DNA from: Rhynchopus euleeides
Taxonomy: Eukaryota; Euglenozoa; Diplonemea; Diplonemida; Diplonemidae
Length of the DNA: 64,000 nt
Reading direction: 5' to 3'
NCBI GenBank assembly: GCA_963210315.1
Contig: OY723314.1
Span: forward strand, 1,488,001-1,552,000
The notes beneath the pieces were generated by a model. That model saw only the letters and a list, made by a program, of their open reading frames with translations, did no database searches and had not been told where the DNA came from. Position 1 is the first letter of the stretch; the number at the start of each line of letters is the position of its first letter. Shown here in pieces: positions 20,607-29,906 of this stretch. A program made the position numbers and the translations under genes.

Positions 20607-22376
20607 TTACGCGCCGGGTATCGGGCGTGTCTCCAGGAAAGCCGGGTCTGCCGCTTGCTTACCCCGGGTGTATTCGTCAGCTCTCTGGTCCTGGGAAGCC
20701 ACCCACTGCGGTCGGAGCCGCATCCTATTCTTCCGGGCGATGGTGAAGATCTCCTGCAACACCAGGTTGCCGCGGAAGTTGGAGCAGTGGCCCCTGCGCA
20801 TCGAGAACACAAGGGGGAGGTTGTCGATGTAGCATGTCACGGTCATGTCTGTATACCTCTGAGCCAGTCGCAGGCCTTGCCAGACGGCGTGTGCCTCCTT
20901 TAGGAAAATGTGCGCCCCCTCGTCCGCTCCGCGGAACGTTCCCTGTGCGACTGTCTCCCCCTCTGGCCTGACTAGAATGGCGGCCCACTCGCGCGATGAT
21001 GCATCTGTCCATAGCGATACCACGGAGGGGGGGTCAGTCGCGGCCCGCCAGTCGTTCTCTGCGATGAAGCGCATACGGTCCACAGTCTCACGCTGCACCG
21101 AGGTGGGTACTGTGCATACTGCATCCCACGTACCCCCTTCCGCGTGTGCCCGCTTCGCCACTCGTCGGATGAATGAAAGGGCTGCCGGCATGTAGCACAT
21201 TGGGGCGCGCATGACGTAGGACTGCCACACGAGCGCACCGAACACCCGAAACACCCCGCGCGGCGTCGAGCTCCCCTCGAGCAGTGCCCCCAGCTCGCTG
21301 CGCTCGGTGATCTTTCGGATCCAGGCCGGGTCCATCCTGAAAGTGTGCCGTTGTAAGTCGAACTCGATGCCGAACACGGAGAAGTGCTGTGTCGGTCTTC
21401 CGTGCTGTGGGTCGTCGAAGTTCAGCGCCGCTCGGACTTCCCTGCACCGCCCGAGGAAAGCAGCGTATTGGTTCGCCACCTCCTCTCGGGTTCGCCCCAG
21501 CACCACGAAGTTGTCGATCCAGCAGATCCCCTGGCTGGGCGGGAGCAGCACCCTTGCGCTCCTGTTCGCGATGGATGGAGAGTGCGACCAGCCCATGCAC
21601 ATGACGGTGAGGAATGTCTTGATGAACTCGTCGCGTTCTCCCCCGACCCAGACTCCAAAAAAGCGCTGGATTTCCTTCTGCACTGGGAACTGGTAGAACC
21701 AGCTCCGCGCGTCCGCCATCACGACCCACTCTGCGAGAGCAATGCGTCGCGTCACCTCGATGATGTCGTCCAGGCGCATGTCCGGGGGTCGAACCATGTG
21801 CTTGTTGAGCGGCCTGGCGTCGACGATGAAACGTAATCCTCCCGACTTTTTGGACACGGTGAAAGCCGGGAGGGTGAGGTAGGCGGCAGCATCCGCCTCC
21901 TTCAGCACTCCGAAGCCCTCCAGGTCGTCGAGGTGTTGCAGCATGTGTCGGGATACCTTGCGGTGGCGTCTGAACGCCTCCCTTGCGCCTGGCAGCAGCG
22001 CGTTCTCAAATACCCTCGGCTCCCGGATCAGATCTATCACGCCGTCCAACTCCCCTGCCGTGTCCATCTCCACCAGCCTGTCGAGGTCGAGCCGTGTCTT
22101 GCAGATCGGTGCGATGGCTTCACCGTGTGTCCCCGCATCACGCCCCTCCTTTGCCGGCCGCAGCAGCTTGTCTCCCGCGCACACCGCGAGGTCGCTCTCA
22201 TACCCGTTTTCAATGCCTGGCCCGTACGACTCGTCGGTGTCCGGGTCGTCTTCGGTCTGACCCACTTCCTGATAAGCCTCCTGTGGCGCCATCAGGCGTC
22301 GGAGCTTTGCCGGGAAGTGTGATGATGATGTCTGCGGGTCCCCTCCCCGCTTCGTTCGTCTCCGCCGACGCCCCCT
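20607..22376 (-). CDS. Reverse transcriptase / RNase H of element B
   Basis: Homologous to the A enzyme along its whole length. RT motifs are SKKSGGLRFIVDARP, MADARSWFYQF, MGWSHSP and again WIDN (codons 21510-21521) where YxDD is usual. RNase H acidic residues lie in SLWTDASS, LKEAHAV, CYIDNLP and RADEYTRG. The stop is TAA at 20607-20609. The frame is -1 to the recombinase and remains open far upstream (to 23846) because of base composition. No ATG marks a start, so the boundary given is the end of the recombinase ORF. Confidence 0.85.
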   Translation of the reverse strand, partial: RGRRRRRTKRGGDPQTSSSHFPAKLRRLMAPQEAYQEVGQTEDDPDTDESYGPGIENGYESDLAVCAGDKLLRPAKEGRDAGTHGEAIAPICKTRLDLDRLVEMDTAGELDGVIDLIREPRVFENALLPGAREAFRRHRKVSRHMLQHLDDLEGFGVLKEADAAAYLTLPAFTVSKKSGGLRFIVDARPLNKHMVRPPDMRLDDIIEVTRRIALAEWVVMADARSWFYQFPVQKEIQRFFGVWVGGERDEFIKTFLTVMCMGWSHSPSIANRSARVLLPPSQGICWIDNFVVLGRTREEVANQYAAFLGRCREVRAALNFDDPQHGRPTQHFSVFGIEFDLQRHTFRMDPAWIRKITERSELGALLEGSSTPRGVFRVFGALVWQSYVMRAPMCYMPAALSFIRRVAKRAHAEGGTWDAVCTVPTSVQRETVDRMRFIAENDWRAATDPPSVVSLWTDASSREWAAILVRPEGETVAQGTFRGADEGAHIFLKEAHAVWQGLRLAQRYTDMTVTCYIDNLPLVFSMRRGHCSNFRGNLVLQEIFTIARKNRMRLRPQWVASQDQRADEYTRGKQAADPAFLETRPIPGA

Positions 22377-23365
22377 CACTGGTCGATCTTCGCTGATATC
22401 CTCGCCGTGTCTCTCGCGCGCGCATTCTCCGCCGCCGACACGTAGCGAATCACCCCGTCCACTGTGGCATGTCGTGACAGCAGCCTGACTTCCTCCAGGG
22501 GCACTCCCTTCCTCGCCAGATGTGTCAGCGCGCCGCGGCGGAGGGAGTGTGTAGTCAGAGTCGCCCTGGCTCTCTTGATTGCCTTTGTCGCACAGCGGTA
22601 CCCTACACTTGGGGGGAACAGGGTTGTCTGCTTGCGTTTTTCTGCCTGCCTGAGACGCCGCTCCAGGATCTTCCGGAGGCCTGCCTGCAGGGTGATGCCT
22701 GTGATGTGCCCGACACGGAACGGGTCCGACTTTGACTGCGTCCAGCGGATGTTGACTACGTCGTTGTCCGGGTCCGGCTGAACATCCTTCACGTCGAGGC
22801 GGAGTGCATCTGACACGCGCGCAGCCCCCCTCCACATGATGCCCAGCAGCAGCTGTACCAGTCGGCGCGGTTCGCGTTCGATCGCCCTTCGAATGTCCTG
22901 TGGGGTCGCGGGTTGTGCCTGGCGCTTCGGCTTCAGCGCTCCCTGCCGCTTGAGCGCGCGGCGGTAATCGCTGAGGACCTGGACACTGTCGAGCGGGTAG
23001 CCCTCGAATCTCCTGAGGGCCCCTGCGATGTTGTTCAGGTACTGCAGGGTCGAGGACGTCGACAGGCCCCCCAAACGTTGGCTGGTCGCCCATAGCATCG
23101 CGCACTCGTCGTGTGGCGGCATTCTCCCCGCTGTGTCTGCCCACTGCCTGCGGAACTGTGTGTACTGGTCGTATGCTCTGCGTAGTGTCTTCCAGTAGGT
23201 CGGGGCGAGGGCGTGTGTCAGGGTCTTTTGGAAAGAGTCGCGGATCTCCTTGCACTTCTGGGGTGTCAGCCGGGTGCCCTTCTTCAACGGCCGCCCCCGA
23301 CCGGTCGGGGGGAGGGTCGGCACGGCCTCCTGGTACAGCAGGCCGTAGTGTCCCCCCTTGTCCGG
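22376..23365 (-). CDS. Tyrosine recombinase of element B, in frame behind the gag UGA
   Basis: Numbering from the GTG at 23323, catalytic residues are R169 (GAARVSD), K198, H259-x2-R262 (HSLRR), H285 and Y294 (VIRYV). Like element A it lacks an ATG and lies in the same frame as gag (distance 990 = 330 codons), separated by one TGA at 23366-23368 in the context TGA CCG. The two families have diverged in sequence but keep this arrangement. Confidence 0.85.
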   Translation of the reverse strand, partial: PDKGGHYGLLYQEAVPTLPPTGRGRPLKKGTRLTPQKCKEIRDSFQKTLTHALAPTYWKTLRRAYDQYTQFRRQWADTAGRMPPHDECAMLWATSQRLGGLSTSSTLQYLNNIAGALRRFEGYPLDSVQVLSDYRRALKRQGALKPKRQAQPATPQDIRRAIEREPRRLVQLLLGIMWRGAARVSDALRLDVKDVQPDPDNDVVNIRWTQSKSDPFRVGHITGITLQAGLRKILERRLRQAEKRKQTTLFPPSVGYRCATKAIKRARATLTTHSLRRGALTHLARKGVPLEEVRLLSRHATVDGVIRYVSAAENARARDTARISAKIDQ

Positions 23366-24400
23366 TCAGTTCCGCTTCCCGAGTCCCTTCGACGCGCGTC
23401 CCTTTCCCGCGCTCCGGCCCCTGCCCTTGCTTGGGAGCCGGTATGGCTCCGATCTGTCTTCGGCCTTCGCCTCCGCTTTTGCCCACACTGCCTCTTGCTT
23501 GGCTCTGCCCTCTTCGATGAACCTCCTGTGGAGGGCAACCGTGTAGTCGGAGGGTGATAGGGCCTTCGCCTTCCCCTGGTAGTGGCGCGCCCCCGCGCGG
23601 CCTCGCAGCAGTGCGTAGCTGTTCATCTCGACGATGACTTTGTGGAGTGGTGTCACGAAGGGGGCAACATCGTTTGTCTGCTTGATTAGGTCGAACATTT
23701 CGTACACCCGCTCGAAACGCGACGCCATCTCGTGGTGCCAATCGGGGGCGTCTGGCCCGCTCTCCAGCTCCGCCTTGCGGAACACCCGCGTCACCTCCGC
23801 CTTCACAAGGCGCTGCCCGCTCGCCGTTGTCAGCGCGTCTCCCCAAGTCGAGACGACGTGCGCCGTGAAACCCGCGGGGAGGTCCTGGTCGGCCTTCTTC
23901 TGGCTGAGTTTCAGCTCAGCTATCTCCTTCTTCTGCTCCTCCACCGTCCCCCTCAGGCCTGTCACTTCGCTCCTGAGCTCCCGGATCTCCTGCAGGATGG
24001 TGGCTAGAGCCGCGGCGTTCGTGTCCTCCTTGGGTGGTGGCGCCGGTACCCTCTCGCTGGAGGACTCCTCGTCGTACTCCTCTCCGTCCCACATCTCGGC
24101 GTCTGCTTCGTCCCTCTCCCTCTCGAGGGCCTCCCACGTGCACACGGGGCAAGTCCACCCGACTTCCCCCCACATCTCCAGCCACTCGTTCGCCGCCGCC
24201 GTCGGGATGCGCTTCCTCAGGCATGACGGCACCGTCGTACGCCCGCACGTGTGGCACGAATGGGCTGTGGCGCCGCCGCCGTGGATGGTGTCGCAGGTGG
24301 GGAAGACGCAGCCCGCCCGGGGTGCGACGGCTGCGGTCTTGGCCAACGGGGGAATCGGGATACGGTCCCAGTCAGCCGTGGCGGCGTCGAAGCTTGCCAT
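23366..24400 (-). CDS. Gag-like protein of element B
   Basis: 344 residues from the ATG at 24400. Cys pairs occur in FPTC, SCHTCGRT and CPVC with nearby His. An acidic linker (YDEESSSE) and a coiled-coil segment (about 135-170, RELRSEVTGL) follow, then a conserved block shared with A around STWGDAL / LVKAEV-RVFR-AEL, and a Lys/Gly/Arg-rich tail. Function inferred as for element A. Confidence 0.75.
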   Translation of the reverse strand: MASFDAATADWDRIPIPPLAKTAAVAPRAGCVFPTCDTIHGGGATAHSCHTCGRTTVPSCLRKRIPTAAANEWLEMWGEVGWTCPVCTWEALERERDEADAEMWDGEEYDEESSSERVPAPPPKEDTNAAALATILQEIRELRSEVTGLRGTVEEQKKEIAELKLSQKKADQDLPAGFTAHVVSTWGDALTTASGQRLVKAEVTRVFRKAELESGPDAPDWHHEMASRFERVYEMFDLIKQTNDVAPFVTPLHKVIVEMNSYALLRGRAGARHYQGKAKALSPSDYTVALHRRFIEEGRAKQEAVWAKAEAKAEDRSEPYRLPSKGRGRSAGKGRASKGLGKRN

Positions 24401-24425
24401 CTCCTGATGCCTGCCCCCTCTGTCT

Positions 24426-25050
24426 GTGTTGTGCGGTTCTAGCCGCTGAAGTATCTCCCCTCTGCCTGCGTTGTGCGGTGCGAGCCGCTGAAGTATCTCC
24501 CCTCTGCCTGTGTTGTGCGGTGCTAGCCGCTGAAGTATCTCTCCTCTGCCGTGTTGTGCGGTGCGAGCCGCTGAAGTATCCCCCCTCTGCCTGCGTTGCG
24601 CGGTGCTAGCCGCTGAAGTGTCTCCCCTCTGCCGTGTTGTGCGGTGCGAGCCGCTAAAGTATCTCCCCTCTGCCTGTGTTGTGCGGTGCTAGCCGCTGAA
24701 GTATCTCCCCTCTGCCGTGTTGTGCGGTGCGAGCCGCTGAAGTATCTCCCCTCTGCCTGTGTTGCGCGGTGCTAGCCGCTGAAGTGTCTCCCCTCTGCCG
24801 TGTTGTGCGGTGCGAGCCGCTGAAGTATCTCCCCTCTGCCCGTGTTGCGCGGTGCGAGCCGCTGAAGTGTCTCCCCTCTGCCGTGTAGTGCGGTGCGAGC
24901 CGCTGAAGTATCTCCCCTCTGCCTGTGTTGCGCGGTGCTAGCCGCTGAAGTGTCTCCCCTCTGCCGTGTTGTGCGGTGCTAGCCGCTGAAGTATCTCCCC
25001 TCTGCCGTGTTGTGCGGTGCGAGCCGCTGAAGTATCTCCCCTCTGCCCCC
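24426..25050 (-). repeat. 15-unit tandem leader array of element B
   Basis: Units of about 40-43 bp centred on AGCCGCTGAAGTATCTCCCC, differing at a few positions (TGCTAG or TGCGAG; GTGTTGTG or GTGTTGCG). They lie between A1 and the gag ATG, as in element A, but are unrelated in sequence to A's array. Confidence 0.9.
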
Positions 25051-25114
25051 TTGGCGCCCGTCTTCTGACTGATATACCTCCTCTGTGTCCTAAACGCTTC
25101 CCTGATAAAAAGTT

Positions 25115-25229
25115 TGCGTTGACGCTTCCACACACAAAACCTCAACTCCTGTGATGGGGGAGGCTAGTGGTGTGCGGAGCACGTTTGGCTGTGGTAGAGT
25201 GACATTTTCTGCTCACAAGTGTGCGTAAA
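25115..25229 (-). repeat. A1 terminal half of element B
   Basis: Core GCGTTGACGCTTCCAC near 25117, then the A half ending GTGCGTAAAA at the junction with A'. Confidence 0.85.
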
Positions 25230-26309
25230 AACGGTGTCGCGTCAGGTCGAAGTGGATCCCGAACACTGTGAAGTCCTGCAGCGGCACGCCGTGTTGTGTG
25301 TCGTCGAAGTTCAGGGCGGCCCCCACCTTCTCGCAGCGGCTGATGAAGTCGGCGTACCTCGCCTGTGCCTCTGGTAGGGAGTCTCCGACAGCGATGAAGT
25401 TGTCAATCCAGACTATTCCGTGCTCTGGCGGGAGCAGCACGCGTGCGCTGCGGTTCGCGATTGCCGGGGAATGTGACCACCCCATGCACATGACAGTCAG
25501 GAAGGTCTTCACGAATGTCTTTCTCTCCCCGCCTAGGCGCACTTCGAAGTAGCGTTGGATCTCCTTGTGTACGGGGAACTGGTAGAACCAGCTGCGTGCA
25601 TCTGCCATCACCACCCAGCTCGCCGCGGCCACTCGCTGTGTCACCTCCGTGATGTCCTGCAAACGCATGTCCGGTGGGCGTGTCATCAGTGCGTTTAGCC
25701 GCCTTGCGTCGACGATGAAACGTTGGCCCCCAGACTTCTTGGACACGGTGAACGCTGGCAGCGTGAGGTACGGGTGTGCATCCGCCTCCGTCAGGACGCC
25801 ATACTCAACCAAGGTGTCCAGGTGGTGCAACATGTGGCGTGATACCTTCCTCCCCGTTTTACGTAGTTCTTGGCGGGCCTCGGGAAGCAGTGCGTCAGCG
25901 AAAGCGGCTGGCTTGGTGATGAGGTCCAGGACCCCCGTCAGTTCACCCTCGCTGTCCAACCGTCGCAGTTCCTTGAGATTGAGGCGTGATGTGCAGATCT
26001 CCGCGATGTAGTCCTCTTCCTCCGACAGCTCCGTCTTCGCGTTGGCTGGCCGTATCACCTTCCCCCCCGTGCACACACCCAAGTCCTCCCCGTAGAGGTC
26101 CTCGACACCCGGACCGTACGACTCTGCGCTATCCACCTCGCTCCACGCTTCCTCATCACTGGGTGGAGGGTCGGACGTGGCTTCGTCGGATGTGGCATCT
26201 TCGTAGTAGCGGCGCGCTGCGAACAGCCTCGTGGTCCCCGGGAAGTGGGTTGCTGTCAGGGGTTTTGGCTGTGTGCGCGTAGTCCCCCCTTGCTGTCGTT
26301 TTTTCTTCA
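25229..26309 (-). pseudogene. RT 5' part of A', separated by element B
   Basis: Encodes the acidic linker and RT motifs through WIDN (codons 25399-25410). The frame runs into B's terminal repeat at 25229 after a shared GTTTTTAC-type junction, so the RNase H part is lost from this frame. Confidence 0.85.
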
Positions 26310-27326
26310 CCACTCGATCTTCGCCGACACCTGTGCTGTCTCGCGCGCGTGTGCGTTTTCCGCCGCTGATACGTAACGCATCACACCGTCGACCGTCGCG
26401 TGTCTCGAGAGGAGGCGCACCTCCTCCAGTGGAACGTTCTTCCGCGCAAGCTGTGTGAGTGCCCCCCTCCGCAGAGAGTGTGCCGTGAGCCCCCTCCGTG
26501 CCCGCTTGACGGCTTTTACCACGGTCCGGTAGGTGACGTCCGCCGGGAACAGTCTCGTCTCTCCTGCACTGCGCGCCCTGCGGAGGCGGTGTCGGAGGAT
26601 ACGGTGTAGGTCCTTCGGCAGGGAGATTCCTGTGATGTGACCCATGTGGAAAGGGTCCGCCTTCGACTGGGTCCAGCGCACGTATATCGGCTCGCTGCGC
26701 TTTTCCGATGTGACGTCCTTCACATCCAAACGCAGTGCGTCCGAAGCCCTTGCCGCACCCCCCCACATGATGCCGAGCAGCAGTTTCACGATGGGACGTG
26801 GCTCCTTCGCTAGCGCCTCCCGGATGTTGTGGGCTGTTGCTGGTTCTGCTTGCTTCTGTGGTCGTAGTGCTCCTCCCCGCTTCAGCGCCCGCCTGTAGTC
26901 CGCCACAATTTGTCTTCCGTCGAGGGGGAACGCTGCGAAGCGTCTGAGTGCTGCTGCAAGGTTGTTGAGGTACTGGAGGGCGGACTGCACTGATAGCCCG
27001 TCCTTCCGTTGCTTCGTGACCCACAGCACCGCCCCTTCGTCGTGTGGCAGTGTCCGCCTCTCCGCTTTCATCCACCCTTCCCGGAACTGCGAGTATCTGT
27101 CGTATGTGCGGCGGAGGGCCCCCCAGTATGTGGGTGCGAGGGCTTGGGACAGGGTGTGCTGTAGTTCCTGGCGAATGGTGGTTGCTTCCTCCGGGGTCAC
27201 GCTCGTCTCGGTCTTGCGGGGGCGTCCTCTTGTTGACGGGGGGGCAGATGGTACTGCCTTCACATACACCACCGCGGCGGGGGGGAGGGTCGTGGCCCGC
27301 GGGCGTCCCCTGCTGGTGTCGGGAAG
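26307..27326 (-). CDS. Tyrosine recombinase of A'
   Basis: Very close to the A protein with a few substitutions (for example LDVKDV for LYVKDV). All catalytic residues are kept, and it lies in frame behind the gag TGA at 27327-27329 with no ATG of its own. Confidence 0.82.
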   Translation of the reverse strand, partial: LPDTSRGRPRATTLPPAAVVYVKAVPSAPPSTRGRPRKTETSVTPEEATTIRQELQHTLSQALAPTYWGALRRTYDRYSQFREGWMKAERRTLPHDEGAVLWVTKQRKDGLSVQSALQYLNNLAAALRRFAAFPLDGRQIVADYRRALKRGGALRPQKQAEPATAHNIREALAKEPRPIVKLLLGIMWGGAARASDALRLDVKDVTSEKRSEPIYVRWTQSKADPFHMGHITGISLPKDLHRILRHRLRRARSAGETRLFPADVTYRTVVKAVKRARRGLTAHSLRRGALTQLARKNVPLEEVRLLSRHATVDGVMRYVSAAENAHARETAQVSAKIEW

Positions 27327-28397
27327 TCACTGTCGCTTGCCTTTCCCCCCCCGTCCTTTGTGGTGGCCCTTTCCCGAGTAGGGCGCGGGGCGGTCCTGCG
27401 TGTTACGCTCCTGCAGGAACCGCTCCTGAAACGCGGCCCGCCTCTCCTGCGTGTCGTCCTGCGTGGCCCGCCCCTCCCGGAGTAGGCGCCCGTGTGCCAC
27501 CGCATCGTACTTCGCTGGGTCCATAATCTTCGCCTTTGCCAGGTAGAGGCGGGCGCCCGCTCGCCCCTTCAGGAGAAAGTGTGAGTTCATAGCGACGATT
27601 GTCTTGTGAAGGGCCTCGATAAACCGGTCCGGATCGTCGTCGTCGCGGATCAGCCCCATTGTCTGAAACAGAGAGTCGAAGGCCTGGATGAGCTGGTGTT
27701 GCCAGTCCGGTGAACTCGGGGCATCGCTGAGCTCCGCCTGTCGGAAAACCCGGGATACCTCAGCTTTCACCAACCTGCGTCCGGGGGCAGTGGCGATCGA
27801 CGATCCCCAGGTCGACACGATGTGGGCGGAGAAGTCAGCGGGCAGCTCGGCCTCCGTCCGCTGCAGCGCCTTCTGCAGAGTGGCGATCTGCTTCGCCTGC
27901 GTCTCCACGGTCTTCTTCAGCTCCTTCTGCTCCTTCTCCAGCCGGCCTGTCAACTTCAGCAGGTACTCCAGCGAGTTCGCCACGCGGAGATCGGTGTTCG
28001 AGTCGGCGGGGTGGTGTGCGTCCCTGTGCTGGAGGCCCGTGCCACTCTGGCTGTCCGCCTCGCTGTACTCCCCGTCCTCGCCTAGCTCGCCCGCCCCTGC
28101 TGCCAGGTCCGCCGCGGTCTCCTCGTCGACCGCCTGCCGGACCCATGCGCACTCGGGGCACACCCAGCCCCTGTCCCCTGCGCCCTCGAGCCATTCGGGG
28201 ACGATGTGCGCCGGGATGTGCTCTCTCATGCACGTCCTGACCGTGGTCCCACCGCAGTCGTGGCAGCTGAATGCGGTCCTGGCTGTGTGCGTTGTATTGC
28301 AGGTTTCGAATATGCACTCGGGGCGACGCTCTGCTGGCTCGTTGTCGGGGTGGGCGGGGTCGGGAACCTTCAGGGTGTCCCAATCCAGAGTGGCCAT
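27327..28397 (-). CDS. Gag-like protein of A'
   Basis: 356 residues from the ATG at 28397, near-identical to the element A protein. The Cys pairs, coiled coil and basic tail are all present. Confidence 0.78.
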   Translation of the reverse strand: MATLDWDTLKVPDPAHPDNEPAERRPECIFETCNTTHTARTAFSCHDCGGTTVRTCMREHIPAHIVPEWLEGAGDRGWVCPECAWVRQAVDEETAADLAAGAGELGEDGEYSEADSQSGTGLQHRDAHHPADSNTDLRVANSLEYLLKLTGRLEKEQKELKKTVETQAKQIATLQKALQRTEAELPADFSAHIVSTWGSSIATAPGRRLVKAEVSRVFRQAELSDAPSSPDWQHQLIQAFDSLFQTMGLIRDDDDPDRFIEALHKTIVAMNSHFLLKGRAGARLYLAKAKIMDPAKYDAVAHGRLLREGRATQDDTQERRAAFQERFLQERNTQDRPAPYSGKGHHKGRGGKGKRQ

Positions 28398-28407
28398 CTT
28401 CTCTGTT

Positions 28408-28800
28408 ACGCAGCTCGGCGTAGTTACTGTCCCTCTCTGTTTGTTACACGCAGCACGGCGTTGTTACTGTCCCTCTCTGTAAGATACACGCAGCTCGGCG
28501 TAGTTACTGTCCCTCTCTGTTTGTTACACGCAGCACGGCGTTGTTACTGTCCCTCTCTGTAAGATACACGCAGCTCGGCGTAGTTACTGTCCCTCTCTGT
28601 TTGTTACACGCAGCACGGCGTTGTTACTGCCCCTCTCTGTAAGATACACGCAGCTCGGCGTAGTTACTGTCCCTCTCTGACCTCAAAATACGCGCAGCTC
28701 GGCGTACTCCCTCAGCCCGTAGTTACGCACGGCGTAGTTACTGTCCCTCTCTCTTCAGAACAACCACGCAGCTCGGCGTACTCTGTCCGCTTCTGTCACT
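28408..28800 (-). repeat. Tandem leader array of A'
   Basis: About ten units around CGCAGCTCGGCGTAGTTACT alternating with CGCAGCACGGCGTTGTTACT, separated by CT-rich sequence and TTTGTTA or AAGATA. The core word is the one in element A, but spacers and unit number differ, so this leader changes faster than the ORFs. Confidence 0.85.
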
Positions 28801-28837
28801 CTTGCCCCCCTCTTGATTCTCTCGCCTGCTTGATAGT

Positions 28838-28980
28838 TTGTTGCGTTGACGCTTCTACACACAAAACCCTGAACTGATCACACCCTGAGCCTGATGAAGG
28901 GTGGGGTTAGTGTATAGAGCACGTTTGGTTGCAGCTGTGGTGGGGCGCTTTCCGCTCACACGAGTGTGCTTAAAAAAAAA
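28838..28980 (-). repeat. A1 terminal half of A'
   Basis: Core GCGTTGACGCTTCTACAC near 28842, ending CTTAAAA into an A run. The flank then reads AAAAAGATTTCCGGG. Confidence 0.85.
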
Positions 28981-29826
28981 AAGATTTCCGGGAAAAATCC
29001 GGGGGGGAAAAAACTGGTGGCGGCTGGGCAGCCCGGCAGCTGAGAGTGGACTCATGCCCACAGACTGCGAGCAACTTACCCGGCCGTTTTTCTGTCCAGT
29101 TTCTTTGTCAAACCCCGAGAAAACGCAGGCCGCGAAGGGGCGGACGTTCACTACCGTGGCCTCCGGCGGCTGGGGGGCTCCGCCCCCCAGACCCCCCTGT
29201 GCCGTATGCCTGTCTTTAGTCACCCCAAACCCTTTGGGGTGACATCAGGGAATGGAATACAGACCACCCTCGGGAGGCAGGATCGTATGCCAGAGGAACA
29301 GATGCTCACTACCGTGGCCTCCGGCGGCTGGGGGGGCTCCGCCCCCCAGACCCCCCTGTGTTGCATACCTGTACCCAAACCCTTTGAGGTTACATCAGGG
29401 AATGGAATGCAGACCACCCTCAGTAGCCTCAGGAGGACGCAGCCAGCTCATGCAGAATCTGTACCCACGCAAGGAACAGCCCGGAATCTGTACGCCCGGA
29501 AGGAACAGATGTTCACTACCGTGGCCTCCGGCGGCTGGGGGGCTCCGCCCCCCAGACCCCCCTGTGGCGTGTACCTGTACTGTATACAAGTCCTTGCGCG
29601 CCCGGTCTGCGGCAGATCGCTCCCGACGAAATCTATTTTTGGACTAACCTCCGGCACCCGAGGCTGGACCCGAGTACTGATCCCTGAGAGAGGAACCCGG
29701 AGGTGACCCATTCACCACAAGACTCGCTTGCCGGGGGGTCCGTCAAAAAATCGGGGAACGCCTCACATTTAAGCCCAAATGAGCGTAGATTTCGCCCCTA
29801 TAAAATGCCCTGACCACACAGGCCGC
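28981..29826. other. Repeat DNA, three GC-rich hairpin repeats
   Basis: Hairpin repeats at 29146-29198, 29304-29356 and 29511-29562, each followed by a similar ~40-bp context (CATCAGGGAATGGAAT twice). The right part (29640-29705) resembles the hAT-like element around 10975-11025. No gene. Confidence 0.55.
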
Positions 29827-29906
29827 AAAAAAGCGCCCTATCACTTCACAGCTACAACCGCTCTGATGAATTTCCTTTTGTTTGTTGCGTTGACGCTTCT
29901 ACACCA
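29827..29906 (-). repeat. Solitary B-half of family 1 with core
   Basis: AAAAGCGCCCTATCAC through GTTGACGCTTCTACAC as in 14203-14275, then CAGGAAAAAAACTCC instead of element body. It is a fragment lacking the A half. Confidence 0.75.

Larger units (their letters stand above)
20324..25229 (-). mobile_element. YR retroelement B, a distinct family, inserted in A'
   Basis: Same plan as A with different sequence: B1A2B2 block at 20324-20546, RT-RNase H, recombinase, gag, a 15-unit leader array, then A1 at 25115-25229. Junctions with A' fall within a short A run (ambiguity of about 3 nt) and no longer duplication is seen. All three ORFs are open, so this may be an active or very recent copy. Because B disrupts A', it is the younger insertion. 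Confidence 0.9.
19262..28980 (-). mobile_element. YR retroelement A', second copy of A, split by insertion of element B
   Basis: Left part 19262-20323 and right part 25229-28980 together reproduce element A, with the break in the RT ORF at a GGAAAC site (compare 15070-15076). Both ends are present, with the same B1A2B2 and A1 blocks. Without the insert it would be about 4.8 kb. Gag and recombinase ORFs are intact; RT is interrupted only by B. Confidence 0.88.

Noticed and set aside
24426-25050. CRISPR-like array
   Set aside because: Units are contiguous 40-43 bp tandem repeats with no unique spacers, inside a eukaryotic retroelement leader.
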